64,000 bases of DNA from positions 62,001 through 126,000 of the forward strand of contig JAHCAR010000008.1 of NCBI GenBank assembly GCA_019634795.1. The letters run 5' to 3'. The notes beneath the pieces were generated by a model that saw only the letters and a program-made list of their open reading frames with translations, was not told the DNA's origin and did not search any database. The translations under genes were made by a program, and so were the position numbers. The DNA comes from Dokdonella sp. (GTDB lineage Bacteria; Pseudomonadota; Gammaproteobacteria; Xanthomonadales; Rhodanobacteraceae). Shown here in pieces: positions 8,855-18,421 of the stretch (its first letter is position 1; each line of letters opens with the position of its first letter).

Positions 8855-10348
8855 TCAGCCTCCCTGCCCGGCCGTTGCGGCCTGGCGCACGGCCATGGCC
8901 GGCACGCGAAGCATGCACAGGCCGGCGATGACGAAACTGATCCCGCCGAGGACCAGCGCATAGATCGGCTGGTTGCCGAACAGGGTCTTCAGCAGCACAC
9001 CGAGCACGCTGGCCGCGAGCAGCTGCGGAATCACGATGAAGAAATTGAAGATGCCCATGTAGATACCCATTTTCTTCGCCGGCAGGCAGTCGCAGAGCAT
9101 CGCGTAGGGCAGCGACAGGATCGAAGCCCAGGCGAAGCCGATGCCGACCATCGACACGAGCAGCCAGTCCGGATCGCGGATGAACACGAACGAGACCAGC
9201 GCCGCCGCACCGATCCACAGATTGAGCATGTGGCTGGCGCGCAGGCCGATGCGCGCGACCATCAGCGGAATGACCAGCGCGGCCAGCGCAGCGAAACCGT
9301 TGTAGGCGGCGAACAACACGCCGACCCAGTTGGCCCCCTCGTTGTAGGCCGCCGAGGTCGGATCGCTGCTGCCGAAGTGCACGCTGGTCACCGCCGCGGT
9401 GGTGTAGATCCACATCGCGAACAGGGCGAACCACGAGAAGAACTGGACCAGGGCCAGCCGCCGCATCGGCCCCGGCATCGCGCGCATGTCGGTCATGATC
9501 TGGACGAAGGCGCCATTCGATCGGGTCTGGCTGACGAACAGCAGGGCGATGCCATATCCGAGCAGGCCACCGGCCAGGATGAACAGCTCGTGGGCGAGCC
9601 CGCCGAGTACGATCCAGCTCAGCAGCCCACCACCGGCAACGATCCAGAGCAGCGCATCGCGCGACGAACCGACCGCACGATCCGGACCACCCGCCGGCCG
9701 CGCATCATCGAAGGACTCGAGCACCTCGGGCGGATACTCGCGCGTGCTCAGCACGGTCCAGCCAACCGCAGCGAACAGGACCACGGCCCCGGCGTAGAAC
9801 GCGTAGTGCACGGTCTGTGGAATCTCCCCGGCCGGCGCCGTGTTGGCGACCCCGAAGCGCGTCAGCAGCCAAGGCAACAGGCTGGCCACGACCGCACCGA
9901 CACCGATGAAGAAGCTCTGCATCGCATACCCGCGCGGCCGCTGCGATGGCGCGAGCTGGTCGCCGACAAAGGCCCGGAACGGCTCCATCGACACGTTGAT
10001 CGAGGCATCGAGCAGCCACAGCAGCCCGGCCGCCATCCACAGCTGCGGCGAATTCGGCATCAGCAGCAGGGCCACGCTCGCGAGCAACGCGCCATAGAGG
10101 AAATACGGCCGCCGCCGCCCGAGCCGGGTCCAGGTGCGATCCGAAAAGTGCCCGACGATCGGCTGCACGATCAGCCCGGTCAACGGCGCCGCGATCCACA
10201 GCAGCGGAATCTGGTCCATGTCCGCGCCCAGCGTCTGGAATATCCGGCTTACGTTCGCGTTCTGCAACGCGAACCCGAACTGGATGCCAAGAAAGCCGAA
10301 ACACATGTTCCAGATCTGCCAGAAGCTCAGCGTCGGTTTGATCGTCAT
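8855..10348 (-). CDS. MFS sugar transporter, SLC45/MalY-like
   Basis: A 497-residue major facilitator with about 12 membrane segments. After [15 protein letters not shown] comes the loop-2 signature [19 protein letters not shown] near residue 70, typical of the glycoside/SLC45 branch of sugar porters. It likely imports maltose or maltooligosaccharides across the inner membrane, supplied by the amylase encoded immediately downstream. I prefer the ATG at 10348 ([13 protein letters not shown] 9 bases upstream) over the GTG at 10384. The substrate is inferred from the neighbours and from the family. Confidence 0.88.
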   Translation of the reverse strand: MTIKPTLSFWQIWNMCFGFLGIQFGFALQNANVSRIFQTLGADMDQIPLLWIAAPLTGLIVQPIVGHFSDRTWTRLGRRRPYFLYGALLASVALLLMPNSPQLWMAAGLLWLLDASINVSMEPFRAFVGDQLAPSQRPRGYAMQSFFIGVGAVVASLLPWLLTRFGVANTAPAGEIPQTVHYAFYAGAVVLFAAVGWTVLSTREYPPEVLESFDDARPAGGPDRAVGSSRDALLWIVAGGGLLSWIVLGGLAHELFILAGGLLGYGIALLFVSQTRSNGAFVQIMTDMRAMPGPMRRLALVQFFSWFALFAMWIYTTAAVTSVHFGSSDPTSAAYNEGANWVGVLFAAYNGFAALAALVIPLMVARIGLRASHMLNLWIGAAALVSFVFIRDPDWLLVSMVGIGFAWASILSLPYAMLCDCLPAKKMGIYMGIFNFFIVIPQLLAASVLGVLLKTLFGNQPIYALVLGGISFVIAGLCMLRVPAMAVRQAATAGQGG

Positions 10349-10499
10349 CGCGGATTCCGCAAGCCAGGGGTACGCCGCGATCACGAAAAGCCACGGCCGC
10401 TCACATGGTAGTTCGAGCGGCAGCCTGCGTGGTTAGCTGCATACGTATTCATCAAGTGCGCGACCCCATGCCTGCCGCAAAGAGAGGATAGAAGCCCTC

Positions 10500-10800
10500 C
10501 ATTTGCCCTGAGCGTAGCGAAGCGAAGTCGAATCAACTCTCCGTTCGCCCTGAGCGTAGCGAAGCGAAGTCGAAGGGCACTCTCGGCACCCCGACATCAC
10601 CTTCCATTTGCCGCGCGCAAAGAAACGCCCAGAACCTCCCCGTTCGTCCTGAGCGTAGCGCAGCGAAGTCGAAGGACTCTCTCGGCACCTCAACATCCGT
10701 CCCCATTCGCCCTGCGCAACAAAACGCATAGAAGACTCGCCGTTCGTCCTGAACGTAGCGCAGCGAAGTCGATGGATTCTCTCGAAACCTCAACCTCACC
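10500..10800. repeat. Tandem ~100-bp composite repeat, locus 1
   Basis: The core CGTTCGTCCTGAGCGTAGCG followed by (A/C)AGCGAAGTCGAAGGA occurs at about 10502, 10542, 10642 and 10741. The last three are spaced close to 100 bp. The stretches between cores are also alike (CTCTCGGCACC..CAACATCCG, then CCATTCGCCCTGCGCAA), so the whole ~100-bp block is repeated. The same block recurs at 15155-15440. It lies downstream of nothing coding: 10385-11019 carries no gene. Confidence 0.87.
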
Positions 10801-11019
10801 CTCAATCCCGCTTCGCGGGAGCGGGCGGGCTGGCGGCACAGCTTCTGGGAACGTACATGGGTCCAAGCACCCAGAAGTTCGGTGATCAGGCCCTCTTTTT
10901 GGCGCAGGTTTGAGATTCACGACCCCATTTCCTTGTGATAGGGGGATTGCCGTCGGTCCACGTGGTGTCACAATGCCCACTGAGCTGCACCTCAACCGAC
11001 TCACTGCGGAACCATCACC

Positions 11020-11310
11020 ATGAAACGTGCCGATGCCTTGCACCTGCTTCAACAGAGCAAGCCCGAGCTGATCCAGCGCTTCGGCGTAAGGCAGCTGGCA
11101 CTGTTTGGCTCCACCGCGCGAGATGCAGCTACCGAGGACAGTGATATCGATGTGTTGGTGGAGTTCGAGGGTAAGGCCACCTCTGCGCGGTACTTCGGCC
11201 TGCAATTTCACCTGGAGGACCTGCTCGGCTGCGCGGTGGATCTGGTCACCGAGAAGGCCTTGCGGCCGGAGCTTCGAGCGTTTGTGGAAGCGGAGGCACT
11301 GCGTGTCTGA
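11020..11310 (+). CDS. mntA: MntA-type minimal nucleotidyltransferase antitoxin
   Basis: A 96-residue MNT-domain protein. The nucleotidyltransferase signature GSTARDAATEDSDIDVLVEF (GS...D-x-D) is at about residues 29-48, and a third acidic position follows in CAVDLVTEKAL. In characterised HepT-MntA pairs the antitoxin neutralises the toxin by AMPylating a tyrosine of it; that is family knowledge. The stop at 11308-11310 overlaps the GTG start of the hepT-like gene, so the pair is translationally coupled. Both lie isolated between repeat arrays, as is common for mobile toxin-antitoxin modules. Confidence 0.9.
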   Translation: MKRADALHLLQQSKPELIQRFGVRQLALFGSTARDAATEDSDIDVLVEFEGKATSARYFGLQFHLEDLLGCAVDLVTEKALRPELRAFVEAEALRV

Positions 11311-11650
11311 GCCGCAACACCGAGAATGGCGTTTCTACATCGACGACATGATTGGCTTCGCCGACAGAGTGCTCGCGTACACGGACGGCATGGATCAGGC
11401 CACCTTCGTCGCGAGCGCGCTTACCTACGATGCGACATTGCGCAACCTGGAACTGATCGGAGAGGCAGCAAGCCGGATACCGGCGGCGGTACGCGAGGAA
11501 CTCGCACAGGTCCCCTGGCGCTTGCTCACCGCCACACGCAATCGCCTCATTCACGCCTATCTCGGCATCGACGATGACATCGTCTGGAGCATCATCCGCG
11601 ACGACATCCCACCCCTGCTGGTGCAGTTGCGCGCCATCCGAGACGCATAG
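11303..11650 (+). CDS. hepT: HepT-type HEPN toxin
   Basis: A 115-residue HEPN-domain protein of the DUF86/HepT family, an expected RNase toxin. The catalytic R-x4-H-x-Y motif is present as RNRLIHAY near residues 76-83, and the Tyr is the residue modified by MntA in studied systems. I chose the GTG at 11303 (followed by SEPQHREWRF), which overlaps the mntA stop by 8 bp. The frame stays open to 11105 inside mntA without family similarity. All active-site residues are intact, so the module is probably functional. Confidence 0.9.
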   Translation: MSEPQHREWRFYIDDMIGFADRVLAYTDGMDQATFVASALTYDATLRNLELIGEAASRIPAAVREELAQVPWRLLTATRNRLIHAYLGIDDDIVWSIIRDDIPPLLVQLRAIRDA

Positions 11651-11744
11651 TTTGACGAATAGGGAGGCAGCTGGTCCTGAATTGCGCTGGATTCAGGAGT
11701 CAAGATTTGCCCCCATCTGTGTCCAGACGAACGCAAAACAACTC

Positions 11745-12125
11745 TCCGTTCGTGCTTAGCGAAGCGATGTCGAAATCCTCAATCCCTTTCCCAATCCCCT
11801 TGCTGGAGGCGTCGACGATGATCGCTTTCGTAGGAGGGCCTTCAGGCCAGCAACAAATCACAAGCGCCGTCCCCGCCATCGAAACCCGCGCCGCCTTTCG
11901 CACTCTTCGTAGGAGCGCCTTCAGGCGCGATGCTTTTCGACACGGTGCGGAGAGGAGCATAGCCCCTGAAGCCGCTCCAACAACGGAGCGGCTACGAATC
12001 GAAGCCCATCGAAACCCGCGCCGCATGTTCGCGCCTTTCGCAGGAGGGCGTTCGCGCCCGATGCTATTCCGCAATGTGTCGAAGAGCATCGCGGCTAAAG
12101 CCGCTCCTACAACGAAGCGGCAACG
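11745..12125. repeat. Mixed intergenic repeat cluster after hepT
   Basis: The 543-bp gene-free stretch 11651-12193 holds a degenerate copy of the GAGCGTAGCGAAGCGAAGTCGAA core (11745-11780), then hairpins of the GTAGGAGCGCCTTCAGGCGC / GGCTAAAGCCGCTCCTAC type at about 11830, 11910, 11965, 12040 and 12085. Hairpins occur in both orientations. The 11910-11985 and 12040-12115 pieces each repeat the paired-hairpin layout seen at 5453-5940. Confidence 0.8.
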
Positions 12126-12193
12126 CGCCGCCCACCATCGAAACCGCGCCGGTCGCAACTGCCCGTTCCTGACGCAGCCCTACCGCCTGCTCC

Positions 12194-13660
12194 CTAGCGC
12201 AAACTCACCGTCTGGCTCTTCCACTCCGGATCCTGCCAGCGATAGAAGATGCTGAGGTAGTCGGGCTTGTCGGCGCGCTTATCGACATTAAGGGTGGCCA
12301 GGTCGAGCAGCTCGAAACTCTGCACGAAGCGATCGTCGGTCTCGATCTCGCGTGCGGCCAGCAGCTTCTTGCCGCCCGGCACCCAACCGGCGAATTCGAT
12401 GTAGCCGAGATCGGGACTGTCGGCGCCGGGCGGCGCGATGTCCACGTGCCAGCGATTGCCGTCGCGGTGGAACACCCACAACTCACGCCAGGATTCGAGC
12501 GGCTGCACGGCCAGCGCCAGGGCCGTCCCCTGCGCGTTGATGCGCGCCGAGTTCAGCCACACGGTCGCGAACGTGCACTGGCGCAGCAGCGGCGATTTCG
12601 TGCCGTGCTTCGCATCGACGAGCAGCAGGCAGGTCTGGCCCGGCTCGCCAGGCTCGGTCACGAGCTTGAGATCCGACTTGTTTGGCACGGCCGGTTCGGC
12701 GGCCCAGCGCGAGGCACCGACGCGCACGGCTGCTTCGCTGTAGTCGTCGGCGTCGCTCTCGGCGAGATGGCGCGCATCGACGGCGGCCAGTTCCGAGAGC
12801 CCGCGCTCGGCGGCTTCGCGACTGTCCTCGCCACGGCGCGAGCGCTGGAACGCGACGCTGGCCCAGACCGCCGCACTGCGCATGCGCAGGCGGTTCTTCA
12901 GGAGATCCGACAGCTCACCGCGCGGCGCACGGTCGAGCACGTCGGTGCGCCAGGTGTCGAACGCATGGCGCTGTACCGGGGTCATGTCGGGATCGGCGCA
13001 TTCGGGTCGGGTCAGGGCCAGCGCCGCGCGCGCCTTCTGTTCGTCGCTCGCCGGCAAGGCGAGCACGCGACGGAAGGCCTCGCCGTCATAGCAGAGCTGC
13101 ATGCGCCCGGCGCGCTCGAAACTGCGGATCGCGACGCCGTACTGCGCCGCGACCTCGAGATGCGCCGCAAACGTCACGTCGCGCGAGGAGTTGCGGTTCG
13201 ACGAGGCGCGCTGGGCGAGGTGATCGGCGAGCGTGCCGAGCGCATCGAAGGCATCGGCACCGATCGCCTTGGCCGGCGCCGCACGCAGATAGGCCGCGGC
13301 GTAGGCGATACCGAGCGCCTCGTCGCCGGGACTCTCGCGCAGGAACTGCACGACCGCGAACAGGTCGCCGGCACGCGCCGGATCGAGCGTGATCCGTCGG
13401 ACATCACGCGTGCGCACGAATCCGGCCCGTTCGCGGCGATGGTCGTAAACCTGCAGGTAGTCGAGACGCTCGCCGCGCACTTCGAGCGTATCGCCGGCCC
13501 ACAGCACCGCGTGCTGCGTTGCCGACCGACGCGGCTCGGCGCGCAAAGCGGACTGGTCCTCGACGACGATCGCGAGCGCGGTGTCGGCGGCGCGCACGAT
13601 CGTCGCCGAGCCGATCAGGATCGCGATCGCGATCGCGGCCAGCATGCCTCGGCCGATCAC
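12194..13660 (-). CDS. Exported protein with amino-terminal SH3-like domain
   Basis: A 488-residue protein of unknown function. A signal peptide (IAIAILIGSATIVRAA) is followed at about residues 28-92 by a bacterial SH3-like domain (LAIVVEDQSALRAEP ... LEVRGERLDYLQVYDHRRERAGFV), a fold often used for peptidoglycan or protein binding. The rest is helical and then beta-rich, without a domain I recognise. Its start overlaps the stop of the SPFH gene by 4 bp (ATGA), so it is the second gene of that operon and probably acts in the envelope with it. Confidence 0.82.
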   Translation of the reverse strand: MIGRGMLAAIAIAILIGSATIVRAADTALAIVVEDQSALRAEPRRSATQHAVLWAGDTLEVRGERLDYLQVYDHRRERAGFVRTRDVRRITLDPARAGDLFAVVQFLRESPGDEALGIAYAAAYLRAAPAKAIGADAFDALGTLADHLAQRASSNRNSSRDVTFAAHLEVAAQYGVAIRSFERAGRMQLCYDGEAFRRVLALPASDEQKARAALALTRPECADPDMTPVQRHAFDTWRTDVLDRAPRGELSDLLKNRLRMRSAAVWASVAFQRSRRGEDSREAAERGLSELAAVDARHLAESDADDYSEAAVRVGASRWAAEPAVPNKSDLKLVTEPGEPGQTCLLLVDAKHGTKSPLLRQCTFATVWLNSARINAQGTALALAVQPLESWRELWVFHRDGNRWHVDIAPPGADSPDLGYIEFAGWVPGGKKLLAAREIETDDRFVQSFELLDLATLNVDKRADKPDYLSIFYRWQDPEWKSQTVSLR

Positions 13661-14817
13661 TGCCCCGCTCCCTTGCTCGCCGTGCCGATCAGGTTGCCGC
13701 CGACAAAGCCCCCATCGGCCGGAGGCGCGGCGATGATCACCGAAATTTTGTCGGACAGCTTGTCGGCCATGGTTTTCTGGATCAGCAGCGGGTACTTGCT
13801 GATCAGGGCGCCATCGCGTTCGAGCTGGATGCTCGAGATCTTGCCGATCTCGTCCATGCGATAGACCTCGGCGTCGGCGAGCTTCTGGCGCGACTTCGCC
13901 TCGGCCTCGGCCTCGATCAGGCGCGCCTGCGCCGTCCCTTCCGCGGCCTTCACGCGCGCGATCTTGTCGGCATCGGCCTCGAGCTTGCGCTGCTCGATCT
14001 GCTTCTGCTTGAACGGGATCACGTGCTTCATGGCCTCTTCCTGGGCCTGCGCCGCAATCACCTGCTCGTTCGCGGCGGCTTCGGCGGCCTTTTGCCGGCG
14101 CACCTTCTCGGCCTCTCCCAGAAGCTCGGTCTCCTTGACCTCCTTTTCCTTCAGCTGCAGCGTGTACTGCATCTTCTCGTTCTCGAGCTCGACCGCGAGC
14201 AGGCGGTCCATGCCGGCGCGGTAGTCGGCCGGAAGATCGACATTGCCCATCATGACCTGGCGCAGGATCAGGCCGTCCTGCGCCAGCAGCGGCTTGAGCT
14301 CGCTCTCGATCGTCTCCTGCAATTCCTGGCGCTTGCTCGAGAAGATCTCGCGCACCGTATAGCGCGTGAAGACGTGATAGATCACACCCTGCATGAGCGG
14401 ATCGACGAGCCCGCCCTCGATGTCGGGCGGCAGGTTCGCGCCTACCGAGGCCAGCTTGGCCGGGTCGAGCGCGTAGCGGATCGTCAGCTCGACGCCGATC
14501 GACAGGCCTTCTGACGACTGCAACGGCGCCTCGCCGTCGGCCGTGGCACTGCGTGTTGGCCGAAACATGTGATCCTCGAGCGAAAACCTCCGCAGCGTAT
14601 GCACCCCAGGCACGACCACGACCGCGCCTTCACGCAGCAGCGTCGTCGTCCCGGTCCACTGGTTCATCCGAAGCCCGACCTCCCGGGCCCCGATCGTCTC
14701 GACCGGCGGATGCCTGGCGACGTAGACGACGCCGAACCCGACCAGCGCCAAGGCAATGATCCACGGGCGTAGCAACCGCCGCCCGACGCGCTGCAAACCT
14801 TCAAATCGTTCCGACAT
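13657..14817 (-). CDS. SPFH/band-7 (prohibitin-like) membrane protein
   Basis: A 386-residue SPFH-domain protein. One amino-terminal membrane helix (residues 18-34, IIALALVGFGVVYVA) is followed by the band-7 domain (about 40-240) and then a long Ala/Glu/Lys-rich coiled coil (about 225-340, KEKEVKETELLGEAEKVRR onward). Such proteins form oligomeric cages or membrane microdomains and often chaperone proteases. It is first in a two-gene operon. The ATG at 14817 has GGGGAT upstream. The partner protease that sometimes accompanies this family is absent; the partner here is the SH3-like exported protein. Confidence 0.88.
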   Translation of the reverse strand: MSERFEGLQRVGRRLLRPWIIALALVGFGVVYVARHPPVETIGAREVGLRMNQWTGTTTLLREGAVVVVPGVHTLRRFSLEDHMFRPTRSATADGEAPLQSSEGLSIGVELTIRYALDPAKLASVGANLPPDIEGGLVDPLMQGVIYHVFTRYTVREIFSSKRQELQETIESELKPLLAQDGLILRQVMMGNVDLPADYRAGMDRLLAVELENEKMQYTLQLKEKEVKETELLGEAEKVRRQKAAEAAANEQVIAAQAQEEAMKHVIPFKQKQIEQRKLEADADKIARVKAAEGTAQARLIEAEAEAKSRQKLADAEVYRMDEIGKISSIQLERDGALISKYPLLIQKTMADKLSDKISVIIAAPPADGGFVGGNLIGTASKGAGQ

Positions 14818-15154
14818 GGGATCCCCCGAATGATCAGCGTACGTGTCGGGAATCCGGAATACCGGACCCCCACCGTCACCCGGGAACGAAGCGAGTCCTC
14901 ATCGAAGCCACTGCGCGGTCCGGGCGCAGCCTCATTGGGCACACCGACGCTGTCGACGCGCCGACCGACTCCTGACAGAACTCTTGGGAAATATGGCGAT
15001 TTGCGGGCAGCGCTCATGCCGCCAGGAAGACATCGATCCGAGCGACCCCGCAAAAGCCAGCACGACTCGAACGAGAACCGGACCTGGCGAAGAACGACCA
15101 ATTCACAATGAAAGCCCTGACCGCCTTGCCGCGCCTGCCACCCCGAGGTCCGTG

Positions 15155-15440
15155 TCCATTCGCCCTGCACAAACGAACGCCCGGAAACCCTCCGTTCCCT
15201 CCGTTCGCCCTGAGCGTAGCAAAGCGAAGTCGAACGACACTCTCGGCACCCCGACGCCCGCTACCATTCGCCTTGCGCCAAGGAACGCAAACTACCTCTC
15301 CGTTCATCCTGAGCGAAGCAAAGCGAAGTCGAAGGACGCTCCTCGCACCTCGACATCCGCTTCCATTCGCCCTGCACAAACGAACGCCAGGAAGCGCTCC
15401 GTTCGCCCTGAGCGCAGCGAAGCGAAGTCGAAGGGAAACA
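15155..15440. repeat. Tandem ~98-bp composite repeat, locus 2
   Basis: The core CGTTCGCCCTGAGCGTAGCA followed by AAGCGAAGTCGAA is at about 15202, 15300 and 15398, exactly 98 bp apart. The intervening sequence (CACTCTCGGCACCCCGACG..., then CCATTCGCCCTGCACAAACG) is conserved too and matches the locus at 10.5-10.8 kb. The rest of 14818-15698 (881 bp) shows no gene except the short relic at 15588-15686. Confidence 0.87.
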
Positions 15441-15587
15441 ACAACTCAAGTCTTGAGCTGATCGTCGTTCAAGATTCAAGGCCCGGCCACGATCCCTTCG
15501 AGACGTTCATAGCGAACCAGAGCTCCGGTGGGCACATCAGACATCTGAAGCAATGGTACGAAGGTAGACCTGACCCTCAACACGTGA

Positions 15588-15686
15588 CCCTCAGCACATG
15601 CGGATGGTAAGGAGGCGGCTAATCAGCTGATTACGGAGTTGAAGGGGCTTGAGGGGGAGCGGGGGGCATTGAGGTTGGCTGGATAG
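15588..15686 (+). pseudogene. Orphan 3' end of an unidentified gene
   Basis: From 15588 a short frame reads PSAHADGKEAANQLITELKG (20 residues) and continues through LEGERGALRLAG to a TAG at 15684-15686. An in-frame TGA at 15585 cuts it off upstream and there is no start or ribosome binding site. It reads like a genuine protein terminus, and it sits 12 bp from the end of the accessory island operon. I infer a gene whose 5' part was lost when the island entered or decayed. The family could not be identified. Confidence 0.35.
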
Positions 15687-15698
15687 GCCAACTAAGCA

Positions 15699-17414
15699 TC
15701 AGTTAACAGATTCGAATATATCCGCATCAATTGGCGAAAGTGCGGGGGAATAAGATGCGGGCAAGGATACACCCTCTGACGTCATGAAATCTCGCTCGAT
15801 TTGGCCAATAAAATCTAACCGACGTTCCAGGAAGCTATCGTGGTTACCACTTGCGAGTAGGTGCAGTGTCTCCGGCTCAATAGCGTGGCTCAATAGAATT
15901 GCATCTCGGTTCGGTCCAGATATCTGGGTTAGCCAATTTTTCGCTTGGCCAGATACGTCTGGGGCAACATCCAGAATTCGATTAGCCGGACTTCTACGGA
16001 GATCTGCGCTAGCAACCGTGTAGCAGATCGTAGACATCGACTCCGACCCCCTTGAGAAGAGCATATCTGCCGAATCAACAAGCGACAGTTCCTCCCCACT
16101 CGTCCTCATTGGCCGACGACTAAGAAGGACACATAGCAACGCTCGAACTCGCGCACTTCTCATATCAAATCTGAGCGGAACAGGGAGCGCCAATTCGTCT
16201 ATATCCATGTTCTTCAAAGCAGTAGGATTAGGCGTGATCGCAACCACATCTCGCATCTCGTCCACGAGTCGGCGCATCAGCGCCGCATTTCCTGATCCGA
16301 ACCAGCCAGAAAAGGACGAAACCCAAAACCAACGCCTCAGGAAGGCGACTTGCTCAGGCGTAGGCTTTTCGCATCGACCAAAAAAAGCAGAAAGCGCAAC
16401 TAATTGCATGCTGTACGGCAGCAATCTTGCATTCAAAACCCCAATTCCTTTCAAGAATGCGACGCCATGCTGCAATCCACGGGAGGCCTCGGTTACAGCA
16501 TCAGGTAGCTGCGTCCTCAGGTCCTGCTTTACCTGATCGCCCAACCGCGTCCAATCCGTGCGATAAATGTCCAAATTAGCAGCGGTAAGAACGGCACGAA
16601 GTAGAACATTCCTATCAACTTCACCGAAGCCTGTTCGGATAAGAAGAGATTGAACATTGTCAATTTCGGAAGCAAGATGAAACCGCTCGCTCCCTATCTC
16701 CCCGTAGGTGAGCGCCGAGAACATTTCGTCTTGGCCGATGCTGCGCCCTTTCTTGTTGAGGCGCGAAAAGCTTTCGACCGCGACGCTTAGGCTATTAGTC
16801 TTAATTTCAACCAGCGGAATCCTGTAGCTCTGAATAGCTCTCGCGGCCTCCTGCGCTCTCGCTACCCATACATATACTTCCTCCCTCTTCACCTCGGCAC
16901 CTGCGTTTTGTACGATCTTCTCGACCTGCGCGAACAATTTAACGGTATCTAGAAGCGCAGGAACTGGCAAATAGTTCGGCGGGACGTCCTCATTCGCACG
17001 AATGTGTGAGAACGAGTTCGATTTTGCATCAAAGAACAATCGCCACCGATCCGGATCTTCATCATTAGCCACGCTCCACTGAACCTCGTCTGCGAGGAGG
17101 ATTCCGACAAGCGTAGTGAGTCGTTGCTGTCCGTCCAGAACTAGCCATGTTTCACCTTTATATTCTGGCAAGGAAAGTGGCCCAATATTTCCCCGACTAC
17201 TTGGCTGCGGTTGGGCACCCCATAAAAACAACGTCCCGATTGGATATTGCCTCGCGATAGAATCAAATAAATCAACAATATCTTGCCTACGCCAGACGTA
17301 TTCTCGCTGAAATCGAGGGACACGCAGGCGCCCCTCCTTTGCACGTTTCATCAAATCAACTAGATGAACGACCTGCGGAGTTATTTCCGGGGTTTGGTCG
17401 ACTATGCCATTCAT
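15699..17414 (-). CDS. DUF262 (DGQQR/ParB-like fold) protein, third gene of ATPase-TOPRIM-DUF262 operon
   Basis: A 571-residue protein with an amino-terminal DUF262 domain. The motifs in order are LRVPRFQREYVWR (about residues 32-44), WLVLDGQQRLTTLVG (about 89-103, the DGQQR signature) and ESFSRLNKKGR (about 212-222). DUF262 is known from GmrSD and other modification-dependent or anti-phage enzymes, where it binds nucleotide or drives cleavage. The carboxy end resembles other DUF262 proteins (SHAIEPETLHLL, FLERRLDFIGQIERDF), but no clear HNH/DUF1524 catalytic pair is seen. It starts 2 bp after the TOPRIM-like gene and uses AT-richer codons than the flanks. The nucleolytic role is inference. 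Confidence 0.85.
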   Translation of the reverse strand: MNGIVDQTPEITPQVVHLVDLMKRAKEGRLRVPRFQREYVWRRQDIVDLFDSIARQYPIGTLFLWGAQPQPSSRGNIGPLSLPEYKGETWLVLDGQQRLTTLVGILLADEVQWSVANDEDPDRWRLFFDAKSNSFSHIRANEDVPPNYLPVPALLDTVKLFAQVEKIVQNAGAEVKREEVYVWVARAQEAARAIQSYRIPLVEIKTNSLSVAVESFSRLNKKGRSIGQDEMFSALTYGEIGSERFHLASEIDNVQSLLIRTGFGEVDRNVLLRAVLTAANLDIYRTDWTRLGDQVKQDLRTQLPDAVTEASRGLQHGVAFLKGIGVLNARLLPYSMQLVALSAFFGRCEKPTPEQVAFLRRWFWVSSFSGWFGSGNAALMRRLVDEMRDVVAITPNPTALKNMDIDELALPVPLRFDMRSARVRALLCVLLSRRPMRTSGEELSLVDSADMLFSRGSESMSTICYTVASADLRRSPANRILDVAPDVSGQAKNWLTQISGPNRDAILLSHAIEPETLHLLASGNHDSFLERRLDFIGQIERDFMTSEGVSLPASYSPALSPIDADIFESVN

Positions 17415-17416
17415 TA

Positions 17417-18421
17417 CTAAAGCTCCGCCGCAATCGTCTCGATAAGCAGAGTTAGCTCGCCATTTCCATCGCGCGCTGCCAACCCTGCCGCCGTAAAGTG
17501 CTCATTCAAGGTTTCTCGTAGCTGCAACATCATTCGAGGACGCTTTGGGAAAATCCTACTCTCCAACACCGCCAAATCTGGACGCTCGGATTCGGAATAG
17601 AACGCCCGCGAAATCACTTCTTCCCTTTCGCGCTCGCACATACCATCCTTAAGAGGGAAGTGATCTCGCTGAGCGCGAGTTCTTCGAAATAAAGCATTCA
17701 CTTTCGTTGCCGTCGCCGTGCCTTCTGGCCCATTTGCTGCTCCAGCAAAGACCTCGTCAGGCACATAGTTTTCGGCCGCCCGCTTCTTCAAAACATGGAG
17801 CGGGATGCCGGCGGCGGCACAGGCCGAAACAACGTTTCGAAGCGCCAGCACACTACCGTGCGAAGAGTCACCAGGCCAACGGGCGTCGGAATCGCATATG
17901 ACCACTAATCTGACGGGCACAGAATTCTCTGCCGCTTCGATAAGAATCCGTTCTATTCTCTGGGGAATCGATCCGATTCCCCCCGCAGTTTGTATGTCCC
18001 AAGCCCGAGGAACCGCCTTAGCTCCTCTACTGAAGAGACGAGAGAGCTCCATACTCGCAAGATTTTCGATCGCGATTTCGAGTAATACCCCGTCCGCCTC
18101 TCTATCCTCGACTAGGATAATCAATGGCGAAAGCGCCAACTTAGCTGCCACTACAGCATCACAAGGACTGCCAATCAAGACGTTTTTTGTGTGGATACCT
18201 TTCTGGGCGTCAGTTCGACGCGGCGGCTTCGCAGCAGAAGTCGTCAGAAGACGCTTCCTCATTGCTCTCGCTTGTACGTACCAGTGAGAATTCTGGAGAA
18301 GATCTGCGTCTGGAACCTCAATTTGGTGAACTTCTTCCTCGACTCTGTCGACAATTCTATCAATGAGCGTTAGTGTCCTTTCGTCCCCATTGAGTGCGGG
18401 TGCGCACAGCACAAAGTTCAC
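17417..18421 (-). CDS. TOPRIM-like (OLD/DUF4435-type) protein, second gene of the operon
   Basis: A 334-residue protein. I assign a TOPRIM-like fold from three spaced elements: SPLIILVEDREADGVLLE (about residues 98-115, conserved Glu), RLVVICDSDARWPGD (about 171-185, D-x-D), and LKKRAAENYVPDEVF (about 210-224). The last resembles the ENY block of OLD-type and DUF4435 nucleases. No Walker motif is present, so it would be the nuclease half of a split OLD-like pair with the ATPase upstream, comparable in layout to AriA/AriB of PARIS. Its start overlaps the ATPase stop by 4 bp. The fold call is from motif reading only. Confidence 0.68.
   Translation of the reverse strand: MNFVLCAPALNGDERTLTLIDRIVDRVEEEVHQIEVPDADLLQNSHWYVQARAMRKRLLTTSAAKPPRRTDAQKGIHTKNVLIGSPCDAVVAAKLALSPLIILVEDREADGVLLEIAIENLASMELSRLFSRGAKAVPRAWDIQTAGGIGSIPQRIERILIEAAENSVPVRLVVICDSDARWPGDSSHGSVLALRNVVSACAAAGIPLHVLKKRAAENYVPDEVFAGAANGPEGTATATKVNALFRRTRAQRDHFPLKDGMCEREREEVISRAFYSESERPDLAVLESRIFPKRPRMMLQLRETLNEHFTAAGLAARDGNGELTLLIETIAAEL

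Noticed and set aside
10500..10800. CRISPR-like 36-bp repeats with 62-bp spacers
   Set aside because: The 'spacers' are themselves conserved between units and between the two loci.
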